DNA from: Muricomes sp049840515
GTDB lineage: Bacteria > Bacillota > Clostridia > Lachnospirales > Lachnospiraceae
NCBI GenBank assembly: GCA_049840515.1
Contig: JASGKW010000005.1
Span: 62,001-126,000, forward strand
Length of the DNA: 64,000 bases
Direction of reading: 5' to 3'
Shown here piece by piece: positions 51,759-59,825 of this stretch. The position numbers were made by a program, and so were the translations under genes. Below the pieces are notes generated by a model, which did no database searches, had not been told where the DNA came from, and was given only the letters and a program-made list of their open reading frames with translations. Each line of letters begins with the position of its first letter. Within the stretch, counting starts at the first letter, position 1.

Positions 51759-54700
51759 ATGGAGAAAAACAGAATTCGTCCCATCACAAACGGAAAAAGT
51801 TTACGCATGAGCTATTCCAGACAAAAAGAAGTATTAGAGATGCCGAATCTAATCGAAGTTCAGAAAGACTCTTACCAGTGGTTTCTGGATGAAGGACTGA
51901 AAGAGGTATTTGACGATATTTCCCCAATCTCTGACTTCAGCGGTCATCTGAGTCTGGAATTTGTCGATTTTACACTTTGCGAATCCGATGTGAAATATAC
52001 GATTGAGGAGTGTAAAGAGCGTGACGCAACATACGCGGCGCCTTTGAAAGTAAGGGTAAGACTTTACAACAAAGACAATGATGAGATAAACGAACATGAA
52101 ATATTTATGGGAGACCTTCCGCTTATGACGAAGACCGGTACTTTTGTAATCAACGGTGCCGAGCGTGTTATTGTAAGCCAGTTGGTTCGCTCTCCTGGTA
52201 TTTATTATGGAATTGCCCATGATAAGCTGGGAAAAGAACTCTACTCAGCGACAGTTATCCCCAACAGGGGTGCGTGGCTGGAATATGAAACAGACTCCAA
52301 TGACGTTTTTTATGTACGTGTAGATAGAACAAGAAAAGTGCCGATTACTGTATTAATCCGTGCACTTGGAATCGGAACAAATGCAGAAATCATCGAATTA
52401 TTTGGTGAAGAACCTAAAATCCTTGCGAGCTTCGGAAAAGATACAGCCGAGAGCTATCAGGAAGGTTTATTAGAGTTATATAAAAAGATAAGACCAGGCG
52501 AACCTCTCGCGGTGGATAGTGCGGAGAGCCTGATTACAAGTATGTTTTTTGATCCGAGACGTTATGATTTAGCTAAGGTTGGACGTTATAAGTTCAATAA
52601 AAAACTGGCATTGAAGAACCGCATCAAGGGAGAGCGCGTGGCGGAGGATGTTGTCAGCCCTCTCACAGGTGAAGTTCTTGCTGAGAAGGGGACTTTGATT
52701 ACAAGAGAACTGGCAGATGAGATTCAGAATGCAGCAGTGCCTTATCTCTGGCTGGAAGGTGAGGAGGAATCCCGCAATATTAAGATTCTTTCTAACATGA
52801 TGGTTGATTTGCAGGCGATTGTGGATATTGACCCAAAAGAAGTGGGTGTTACAGAGCAGGTATATTATCCTGTGCTGGAAGGACTTCTGGAAGAGAGCGC
52901 CGGGGACATTGAGGAATTAAAACGCTTAATCAGCAGAGATATCCATGATTTGATTCCTAAGCATATTACAAAGGAAGATATTTTAGCTTCCATTAACTAT
53001 AATATCCATCTGGAATATAGAATGGGCAATGATGATGATATTGACCATTTGGGCAACAGACGTATCCGTGCTGTGGGAGAACTTCTCCAGAACCAGTACA
53101 GAATCGGTCTGTCCAGACTGGAAAGAGTCGTTCGTGAGAGAATGACAACTCAGGACCAGGAGGGAATTTCTCCCCAGTCACTGATTAATATTAAACCAGT
53201 TACAGCGGCAGTTAAGGAGTTCTTCGGTTCTTCACAGCTGTCACAGTTCATGGACCAGAACAATCCTCTGGGCGAGCTGACACACAAGAGACGTCTGTCT
53301 GCATTGGGACCAGGTGGTCTTTCCCGAGACAGAGCCGGATTTGAGGTGCGTGACGTTCACTATTCCCACTACGGAAGAATGTGCCCTATTGAGACCCCTG
53401 AAGGTCCTAACATCGGTCTGATTAACTCTCTTGCAACCTATGCAAGAATTAACGAATATGGTTTTGTGGAAGCTCCTTACCGTAAGGTAGATAAGGCTGA
53501 CCCGGAGAATCCAATTGTCACAGAAGACGTTATCTATATGACAGCGGACGAGGAAGATAATTATCACGTTGCCCAGGCGAATGAGCCATTGGATGAGCAA
53601 GGACATTTCATTCATAAGAATGTATCCGGACGTTACCGCGAGGAGACACAGGAGTATGAGAGAAGCAAGTTCGACTTCATGGACGTTTCTCCTAAGATGG
53701 TGTTCTCTGTTGCGACAGCTCTGATTCCTTTCCTGGAAAATGACGATGCTAACCGTGCCCTGATGGGATCAAACATGCAGCGTCAGGCTGTGCCTCTTCT
53801 CACCACAGAAGCACCTGTAGTAGGTACTGGTATGGAAGTGAAATCAGCTGTGGATTCAGGTGTCTGCCTGGTATCAGAGAAAGATGGTGTGGTTGAGCGC
53901 TCTACGTCCACTGAAATTACAATTAAGCATGAAGACGGAACTAAGAAAACATATAAGTTGACAAAGTTCCTTAGAAGTAACCAGAGTAACTGCTATAACC
54001 AGAGACCAATCGTTGATAAAGGCGAGCAGGTAAAGGCAGGACAAGTAATTGCTGACGGTCCGTCTACCTCCAGCGGTGAGATGGCACTCGGAAAGAACCC
54101 TCTGATTGGTTTCATGACGTGGGAAGGTTATAATTACGAGGATGCTGTACTGCTGAGTGAGAGACTGGTTCAGGAGGACGTCTACACTTCTGTTCATATT
54201 GAAGAATATGAGGCGGAGGCCAGAGACACCAAACTGGGACCAGAAGAGATTACAAGAGACATCCCGGGTGTCGGTGATGACGCACTCAAAGATCTGGATG
54301 AAAGAGGAATTATCCGAATTGGTGCGGAAGTGCGCGCAGGGGATATCCTGGTTGGTAAAGTGACTCCTAAGGGAGAGACAGAGCTGACAGCGGAAGAAAG
54401 ACTGCTCCGTGCAATTTTCGGTGAAAAAGCCCGCGAGGTAAGAGATACTTCTCTGAAAGTACCTCATGGAGAATATGGTATTATTGTAGATGCAAAGGTA
54501 TTCACAAGAGAGAACGGCGACGAACTCTCTCCGGGAGTGAATCAGGCAGTCCGCATTTATATTGCACAGAAGAGAAAGATTTCTGTAGGTGATAAGATGG
54601 CCGGACGTCACGGTAACAAGGGTGTTGTTTCCCGAGTACTTCCTGTGGAGGATATGCCTTATCTTCCAAACGGACGTCCTCTGGATATCGTTTTGAACCC

Positions 54701-55613
54701 TCTGGGTGTGCCTTCCCGTATGAATATCGGACAGGTATTGGAAATCCATCTGAGCCTTGCTGCAAAAGCACTTGGATTTAATATTTCCACACCAGTCTTT
54801 GACGGGGCAAATGAGATTGATATTATGGACACTTTAGATTTGTCGAATGATTATGTAAATCTGGAGTGGGAAGAATTTGTAAAGAGACATGAAGATGAGC
54901 TGCTTCCTGAGGTTCTTGAGTATCTGTCTGAGAACAAAGACCACAGAAAGCTGTGGAAGGGTGTTCCGCTGTCACGCGATGGTAAAGTGCGTCTGCGCGA
55001 CGGACGTACCGGAGAGTTCTTTGACAGCCCGGTTACAATCGGACACATGCATTACCTCAAGCTTCATCATCTGGTAGACGATAAAATCCATGCCCGTTCT
55101 ACCGGTCCTTACTCACTTGTTACACAGCAGCCTTTGGGCGGTAAAGCACAGTTCGGCGGACAGCGTTTCGGAGAGATGGAAGTTTGGGCGCTGGAGGCTT
55201 ACGGTGCATCATACACACTGCAGGAAATCCTGACAGTGAAGTCTGATGATGTTGTGGGACGTGTAAAAACTTACGAAGCAATTATCAAGGGCGAGAATAT
55301 CCCGGAACCAGGTATTCCGGAATCTTTCAAGGTTCTCTTAAAAGAACTCCAGTCACTGGCGTTGGATGTGCGCGTGTTGCGTGATGACAATACAGAGGTT
55401 GAGATTATGGAAACTGTGGATTATGGCGAGACCGATCTGCACTCCATTATCGAAGGTGACAGAAGATATCGTGATGAAAATGAATCCTACGAGACTCATG
55501 GATTCACGAAGCAGGAATTTGTTGGGGAAGAACTTGAAAATGTGGAACCGGAGGAGGAAGATTTCGAAGAGGATGAAATCGACTTTGATGAGTTTGTGGA
55601 TGACGAAGAATAG
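51759..55613 (+). CDS. rpoB: RNA polymerase beta subunit
   Basis: A 1284-residue subunit. MTKTGTFVINGAERVIVSQL and the rifampicin-pocket segment SSQLSQFMDQNNPLGELTHK (from about residue 489), then RLSALGPGGLSRDRAG, match sensitive enzymes at the usual resistance positions (Asp, His and Ser retained). C-terminal blocks GGKAQFGGQRFGEMEVWALE and AYGA are intact; the protein ends in a very acidic tail. ATG 51759 is favoured by GAGGAG upstream; ATG 51741 contains that site. Unlike in most bacteria, rplL is not next door. Confidence 0.97.
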   Translation: MEKNRIRPITNGKSLRMSYSRQKEVLEMPNLIEVQKDSYQWFLDEGLKEVFDDISPISDFSGHLSLEFVDFTLCESDVKYTIEECKERDATYAAPLKVRVRLYNKDNDEINEHEIFMGDLPLMTKTGTFVINGAERVIVSQLVRSPGIYYGIAHDKLGKELYSATVIPNRGAWLEYETDSNDVFYVRVDRTRKVPITVLIRALGIGTNAEIIELFGEEPKILASFGKDTAESYQEGLLELYKKIRPGEPLAVDSAESLITSMFFDPRRYDLAKVGRYKFNKKLALKNRIKGERVAEDVVSPLTGEVLAEKGTLITRELADEIQNAAVPYLWLEGEEESRNIKILSNMMVDLQAIVDIDPKEVGVTEQVYYPVLEGLLEESAGDIEELKRLISRDIHDLIPKHITKEDILASINYNIHLEYRMGNDDDIDHLGNRRIRAVGELLQNQYRIGLSRLERVVRERMTTQDQEGISPQSLINIKPVTAAVKEFFGSSQLSQFMDQNNPLGELTHKRRLSALGPGGLSRDRAGFEVRDVHYSHYGRMCPIETPEGPNIGLINSLATYARINEYGFVEAPYRKVDKADPENPIVTEDVIYMTADEEDNYHVAQANEPLDEQGHFIHKNVSGRYREETQEYERSKFDFMDVSPKMVFSVATALIPFLENDDANRALMGSNMQRQAVPLLTTEAPVVGTGMEVKSAVDSGVCLVSEKDGVVERSTSTEITIKHEDGTKKTYKLTKFLRSNQSNCYNQRPIVDKGEQVKAGQVIADGPSTSSGEMALGKNPLIGFMTWEGYNYEDAVLLSERLVQEDVYTSVHIEEYEAEARDTKLGPEEITRDIPGVGDDALKDLDERGIIRIGAEVRAGDILVGKVTPKGETELTAEERLLRAIFGEKAREVRDTSLKVPHGEYGIIVDAKVFTRENGDELSPGVNQAVRIYIAQKRKISVGDKMAGRHGNKGVVSRVLPVEDMPYLPNGRPLDIVLNPLGVPSRMNIGQVLEIHLSLAAKALGFNISTPVFDGANEIDIMDTLDLSNDYVNLEWEEFVKRHEDELLPEVLEYLSENKDHRKLWKGVPLSRDGKVRLRDGRTGEFFDSPVTIGHMHYLKLHHLVDDKIHARSTGPYSLVTQQPLGGKAQFGGQRFGEMEVWALEAYGASYTLQEILTVKSDDVVGRVKTYEAIIKGENIPEPGIPESFKVLLKELQSLALDVRVLRDDNTEVEIMETVDYGETDLHSIIEGDRRYRDENESYETHGFTKQEFVGEELENVEPEEEDFEEDEIDFDEFVDDEE

Positions 55614-55627
55614 GAGGAGCCATATAT

Positions 55628-58600
55628 ATGCCAGCAAGTAATAATGAACAACAGTTTCAACCGTTAACTTTTGATGCAATCAAAATCGGTCTGGCTTCAC
55701 CGGATAAAATTATGGAGTGGTCAAGGGGCGAAGTTACAAAGCCCGAGACCATTAACTATAGAACATTGAAACCTGAAAAAGACGGACTTTTCTGTGAAAA
55801 GATTTTCGGACCAAGCAAGGACTGGGAATGCCACTGCGGAAAGTATAAGAAAATCCGCTATAAAGGCGTAGTCTGCGACAGGTGCGGCGTTGAAGTGACA
55901 AAGGCTTCTGTACGGCGTGAGCGCATGGGGCACATTGCCCTGGCTGCTCCGGTATCTCATATCTGGTATTTTAAGGGGATTCCAAGCCGTATGGGACTGA
56001 TTCTTGATATTTCTCCAAGAACACTGGAAAGAGTTCTGTATTTCGCTTCCTATATCGTACTGGACAAAGGCGATACCAGTCTGCAATACAAGCAGATATT
56101 GTCTGAGGCCGAATATCAGGAAGAAAAAGAAAAATGGGGCTACGGTTCTTTCCGTGTGGGAATGGGAGCAGAGGCGATTCAGGAACTTCTGCAGGCCATT
56201 GACCTGGAGAAAGAGTACGCAGAGCTTCAGGCAGGCCTGACCAATGCGACAGGCCAGAAACGTGCCAGAATTGTGAAACGTCTTGAGGTGGTGGAAGCAT
56301 TCCGTGAATCCGGCAACAAACCGGAGTGGATGATTCTGTCAGCAATCCCTGTAATTCCTCCAGATTTGCGCCCTATGGTGCAGTTGGACGGAGGCCGTTT
56401 TGCTACCTCTGATTTGAATGACTTGTACAGAAGAATTATCAATAGAAATAACCGTCTCAAGAGACTTTTAGAGCTGGGAGCACCGGATATTATTGTGCGC
56501 AATGAGAAACGTATGCTTCAGGAAGCTGTAGATGCTCTGATTGACAACGGACGCCGCGGACGTCCGGTAACAGGTCCTGGAAACAGAGCTTTGAAATCCC
56601 TCTCAGATATGCTGAAAGGTAAATCAGGACGTTTCCGTCAGAACCTGCTTGGAAAACGTGTTGACTATTCAGGACGTTCTGTTATCGTTGTCGGACCGGA
56701 GCTGAAGATTTATCAGTGCGGTCTGCCCAAAGAGATGGCAATTGAGCTGTTCAAACCATTTGTTATGAAAGAACTGGTAGCGAATGGGACAGCGCACAAT
56801 ATTAAAAATGCAAAGAAAATGGTGGAAAGACTTCAGCCGGAGGTATGGGATGTGCTCGAGGAAGTAATCAAAGAGCATCCGGTTATGCTGAACCGCGCCC
56901 CCACGCTTCACAGACTGGGTATTCAGGCGTTTGAGCCAATCCTTGTAGAAGGTAAGGCTATTAAGCTGCACCCGCTTGTATGTACTGCTTACAATGCCGA
57001 CTTCGACGGAGACCAGATGGCTGTCCATGTACCGCTGTCAGTTGAGGCACAGGCAGAGTGCCGTTTCCTGCTCCTCTCACCAAACAACCTGCTGAAACCG
57101 TCTGACGGAGGTCCGGTTGCCGTTCCTTCTCAGGATATGGTGCTTGGTATTTATTATCTGACACAGGAGAGACCAGGGGCAAAAGGCGAAGGAATGTTCT
57201 TTAAGAATGTGAACGAAGCAATTCTTGCCTATGAGAATGAATATATTACACTGCACTCCAAAATTAAAGTGCGGGTGAATAAGACGATGCCGGATGGAAC
57301 TGAGAAATCAGGAGTCATTGAGGCTACACTGGGAAGACTTTTGTTTAACGAAATCATTCCTCAGGATTTGGGATTTGTGGACCGCGAGCTGGAAGAAAAT
57401 GCTCTCGTGCTGGAAGTGGATTTCCACGTAGGAAAGAAACAGTTGAAACAAATTCTGGAAAAAGTTATCAACACTCATGGTGCTACACAGACAGCGGAAG
57501 TGCTGGATGATGTAAAAGCGATTGGTTATAAATATTCTACAAGAGCAGCTATGACCGTATCAATTTCTGATATGACTGTGCCGCCGGAGAAACCTCAGAT
57601 GATCGAGGAAGCACAGAATACGGTGGATAAAATTACAAAGAACTACAAACGTGGTTTGATTACAGAGGAAGAGCGCTACAAAGAAGTTGTTGAGACATGG
57701 AAAGCGACAGATGATAAGCTGACAGAGGCTCTGTTGTCTGGTCTGGACGAATACAACAACATCTTTATGATGGCGGATTCCGGAGCCCGTGGTTCTGATA
57801 AACAGATTAAACAGCTTGCAGGTATGCGTGGTTTGATGGCTGATACAACAGGCCGTACAATCGAGCTGCCTATCAAGTCTAACTTCCGTGAAGGTCTTGA
57901 CGTACTGGAGTACTTCATGTCCGCACATGGAGCCCGTAAAGGTCTGTCTGATACGGCTCTTCGTACAGCCGATTCAGGATATCTGACCAGACGTCTGGTT
58001 GACGTATCACAGGAGCTGATTATCCATGACAGCGACTGCCGGGAAGAAGGAAAAGATATTCCAGGAATGTATGTTAAGGCATTTATGGATGGAAACGAAG
58101 AGATTGAAAGCCTTCAGGAGCGTATTACAGGACGTTTCTCATGTGAAGATATCAAAGATAAAGACGGCAAGATTCTTGTAAAGGCGAACCACATGATTAC
58201 ACCAAGACGCGCAGAGCTTGTCATGAAAAAAGGTGTGGATGAACGCGGCGAGACATTGGAAGCCGTGAAAATCCGTACTATGCTTACATGCAGATGTAAG
58301 AATGGTGTATGCTCTAAGTGCTACGGAGCAAACATGGCAACAGGTGAGGCTGTTCAGGTAGGTGAGGCTGTAGGTATTATTGCCGCACAGTCTATCGGTG
58401 AGCCGGGTACACAGCTTACTATGCGTACATTCCATACAGGTGGAGTTGCCGGTGACGATATCACACAGGGTCTTCCTCGTGTCGAGGAGCTTTTTGAGGC
58501 AAGAAAGCCGAAAGGTCTTGCTATTATCACTGAGTTCGCAGGTACAGCTATAATCAGCGATACAAAGAAAAAACGTGAAATCATTGTAACAAATGATGAG

Positions 58601-59287
58601 ACCGGAGAATCTAAAGCATATTTGATTCCTTATGGTTCTCGTATCAAGATACAGGATGGTGCCAGGCTGGCAGCCGGAGACGAGCTGACAGAGGGTAGTG
58701 TAAACCCACATGATATTCTGAAGATTAAAGGACTCCGCGCCGTTCAGGATTATATGATTCAGGAAGTGCAGAGAGTTTACCGTCTGCAGGGTGTTGAGAT
58801 TAACGATAAGCATATCGAGGTCATTGTGCGTCAGATGCTTAAGAAAATCCGCATCGAGGAAAGAGGAGATTCTGAATTCCTTCCTGGAACTATGGCTGAT
58901 GTACTTGAGTTTAACGAGGTCAATGAACAGCTTGAGGCAGAAGGCAAGGAACCGGCAGTGGGCGAGCAGATTATGCTTGGTATCACCAAGGCTTCCCTGG
59001 CAACAGATTCCTTCTTGTCAGCAGCTTCTTTCCAGGAGACAACCAAGGTATTGACTGAGGCCGCAATTAAGGGCAAGGTGGACCATTTGATTGGCCTGAA
59101 GGAAAATGTTATCATTGGTAAGCATATCCCGGCTGGTACAGGTATGAGAAAATACCGGGATGTAAAACTGAGCACAGAGCTCAAGGACGAGAGCGAAGAA
59201 GAATTGGATTTTGAAGAAGAATTAATTCTTGATGACGAACTGGATATCGAAGAAATAAATGTAGATGAGTTAGTTCCACAAGAATAA
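55628..59287 (+). CDS. rpoC: RNA polymerase beta' subunit
   Basis: A 1219-residue subunit, 14 bp after rpoB with AGGAGG. The first zinc site is CHCGKYKKIRYKGVVC followed by DRCG; the catalytic magnesium loop NADFDGDQMAVH is near residue 455; the second zinc set CRCKNGVCSKC is near residue 887; IAAQSIGEPGTQLTMRTFH is the bridge/trigger region. Acidic C-terminus as in rpoB. The rpsL-rpsG-fusA genes that usually follow are not here. Confidence 0.97.
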   Translation: MPASNNEQQFQPLTFDAIKIGLASPDKIMEWSRGEVTKPETINYRTLKPEKDGLFCEKIFGPSKDWECHCGKYKKIRYKGVVCDRCGVEVTKASVRRERMGHIALAAPVSHIWYFKGIPSRMGLILDISPRTLERVLYFASYIVLDKGDTSLQYKQILSEAEYQEEKEKWGYGSFRVGMGAEAIQELLQAIDLEKEYAELQAGLTNATGQKRARIVKRLEVVEAFRESGNKPEWMILSAIPVIPPDLRPMVQLDGGRFATSDLNDLYRRIINRNNRLKRLLELGAPDIIVRNEKRMLQEAVDALIDNGRRGRPVTGPGNRALKSLSDMLKGKSGRFRQNLLGKRVDYSGRSVIVVGPELKIYQCGLPKEMAIELFKPFVMKELVANGTAHNIKNAKKMVERLQPEVWDVLEEVIKEHPVMLNRAPTLHRLGIQAFEPILVEGKAIKLHPLVCTAYNADFDGDQMAVHVPLSVEAQAECRFLLLSPNNLLKPSDGGPVAVPSQDMVLGIYYLTQERPGAKGEGMFFKNVNEAILAYENEYITLHSKIKVRVNKTMPDGTEKSGVIEATLGRLLFNEIIPQDLGFVDRELEENALVLEVDFHVGKKQLKQILEKVINTHGATQTAEVLDDVKAIGYKYSTRAAMTVSISDMTVPPEKPQMIEEAQNTVDKITKNYKRGLITEEERYKEVVETWKATDDKLTEALLSGLDEYNNIFMMADSGARGSDKQIKQLAGMRGLMADTTGRTIELPIKSNFREGLDVLEYFMSAHGARKGLSDTALRTADSGYLTRRLVDVSQELIIHDSDCREEGKDIPGMYVKAFMDGNEEIESLQERITGRFSCEDIKDKDGKILVKANHMITPRRAELVMKKGVDERGETLEAVKIRTMLTCRCKNGVCSKCYGANMATGEAVQVGEAVGIIAAQSIGEPGTQLTMRTFHTGGVAGDDITQGLPRVEELFEARKPKGLAIITEFAGTAIISDTKKKREIIVTNDETGESKAYLIPYGSRIKIQDGARLAAGDELTEGSVNPHDILKIKGLRAVQDYMIQEVQRVYRLQGVEINDKHIEVIVRQMLKKIRIEERGDSEFLPGTMADVLEFNEVNEQLEAEGKEPAVGEQIMLGITKASLATDSFLSAASFQETTKVLTEAAIKGKVDHLIGLKENVIIGKHIPAGTGMRKYRDVKLSTELKDESEEELDFEEELILDDELDIEEINVDELVPQE

Positions 59288-59306
59288 AAGTAAAGATTTA
59301 TACAGT

Positions 59307-59345
59307 AAAAGGCATAGTCAATTTTGGCTGTGTCTTTTATTTTTA
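59307..59345 (+). terminator. Probable terminator after rpoC
   Basis: AAAAGGCATAG pairs with CTGTGTCTTTT (two G-T pairs) over a 10-base loop, followed by ATTTTT. Confidence 0.65.
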
Positions 59346-59391
59346 AACATGTTTATAGTAACAGTTTATATTCAGAGAAAAATATAAGGAG

Positions 59392-59420
59392 TTGTTTTTC
59401 TGGAATCCCTGTGCTATACT
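59392..59420 (+). promoter_or_regulatory. Promoter of the mgtA leader
   Basis: TTGTTT 59392-59397 and TATACT 59415-59420 with 17-bp spacing, giving a start near 59427 and a leader of about 400 nt before mgtA. Confidence 0.7.
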
Positions 59421-59475
59421 TTACGAAGTAAATCTAAGAATTTTGTTGCTGATGAGATAGGAAGGAAGTGAAACA

Positions 59476-59589
59476 ATGGACAGCAAACCTCGAAGTCCGC
59501 GATACGGCTTCAAATCCCAATATGAAAATACAGACCAATGTGTGGTGCTTATTTGTTACAGAATGTTGTCCATTGTGCGTGAACGCTGA
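59476..59589 (+). CDS. 37-codon leader ORF upstream of mgtA
   Basis: ATG 59476 with a strong GGAAGGAAG site 4-12 bp upstream opens a 37-codon frame ending at TGA 59587-59589. The product starts MDSKPRSPRYGFKSQYENTD and then turns hydrophobic (QCVVLICY) before a basic end. The stop lies 23 nt before a perfect terminator hairpin, the spacing seen in translation-coupled attenuators. No family is recognised. It could be a leader peptide whose translation senses magnesium or an amino acid, as mgtL does in enterobacteria, but the sequence is unlike MgtL. Confidence 0.6.
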   Translation: MDSKPRSPRYGFKSQYENTDQCVVLICYRMLSIVRER

Positions 59590-59612
59590 TGGGTTAATTT
59601 TCCTGTGTATTT

Positions 59613-59641
59613 GCCGCCGTTCATTGAGGCGGCTTTTTTTT
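59613..59641 (+). terminator. Attenuator-like terminator behind the leader ORF
   Basis: GCCGCC 59613-59618 and GGCGGC 59628-59633 form a GC stem over a nine-base loop, followed by eight T residues, all inside the leader of mgtA. Read-through would be needed for mgtA expression from the upstream promoter. Confidence 0.85.
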
Positions 59642-59645
59642 ATTA

Positions 59646-59775
59646 TAAGTAGGAAAGTTCTCCGAACTTACCTATATAATAAAAACCCGACTGGGGAGGC
59701 CACTCGCGCGTAGAGAAAATGTTGGTGTTACCAACTGCGCTCGGCGCGAGAGTCTGCAAGCGGACTCTTTATTTT
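59646..59775 (+). promoter_or_regulatory. Second structured part of the mgtA leader
   Basis: Three further structures follow the attenuator: a hairpin at 59650-59674 (TAGG-AAGTT over AACTT-CCTA); a larger stem with CTCGCGCG near 59702 against GCGCGAG near 59745; and GAGTCTGC/GCGGACTC near 59750-59768 followed by TTTATTTT, which may be a second terminator. The last two overlap, so they could be mutually exclusive. It does not show the M-box or yybP-ykoY consensus clearly enough to name it. Confidence 0.55.
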
Positions 59776-59825
59776 GCCATCTTGTGTTTTCATTGGGAAT
59801 CTTAAAAAAGAAAGGAATGATTCCA

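Noticed and set aside
53874..54749. Long minus-strand ORF of 291 codons opposite rpoB
   Set aside because: It is an antisense shadow of the conserved rpoB frame, has no ribosome site and reads as low-complexity Cys/Ser/Phe-rich sequence.
59366..59388. TAGTAACAGTTTATATTCAG as another end of the palindromic repeat
   Set aside because: Similarity stops after about 10 bp, and neither inner hairpin nor right end follows.
59488..59520. tRNA-like T-arm text (GGCTTCAAATCCC) in the mgtA leader
   Set aside because: No acceptor, D or anticodon stems can be drawn around it, and it lies inside the short leader ORF.
59646..59775. Naming the mgtA leader as an M-box or yybP-ykoY riboswitch
   Set aside because: GGGGAGGCC recalls parts of such motifs, but the conserved cores are not complete; left as an unnamed structured leader.
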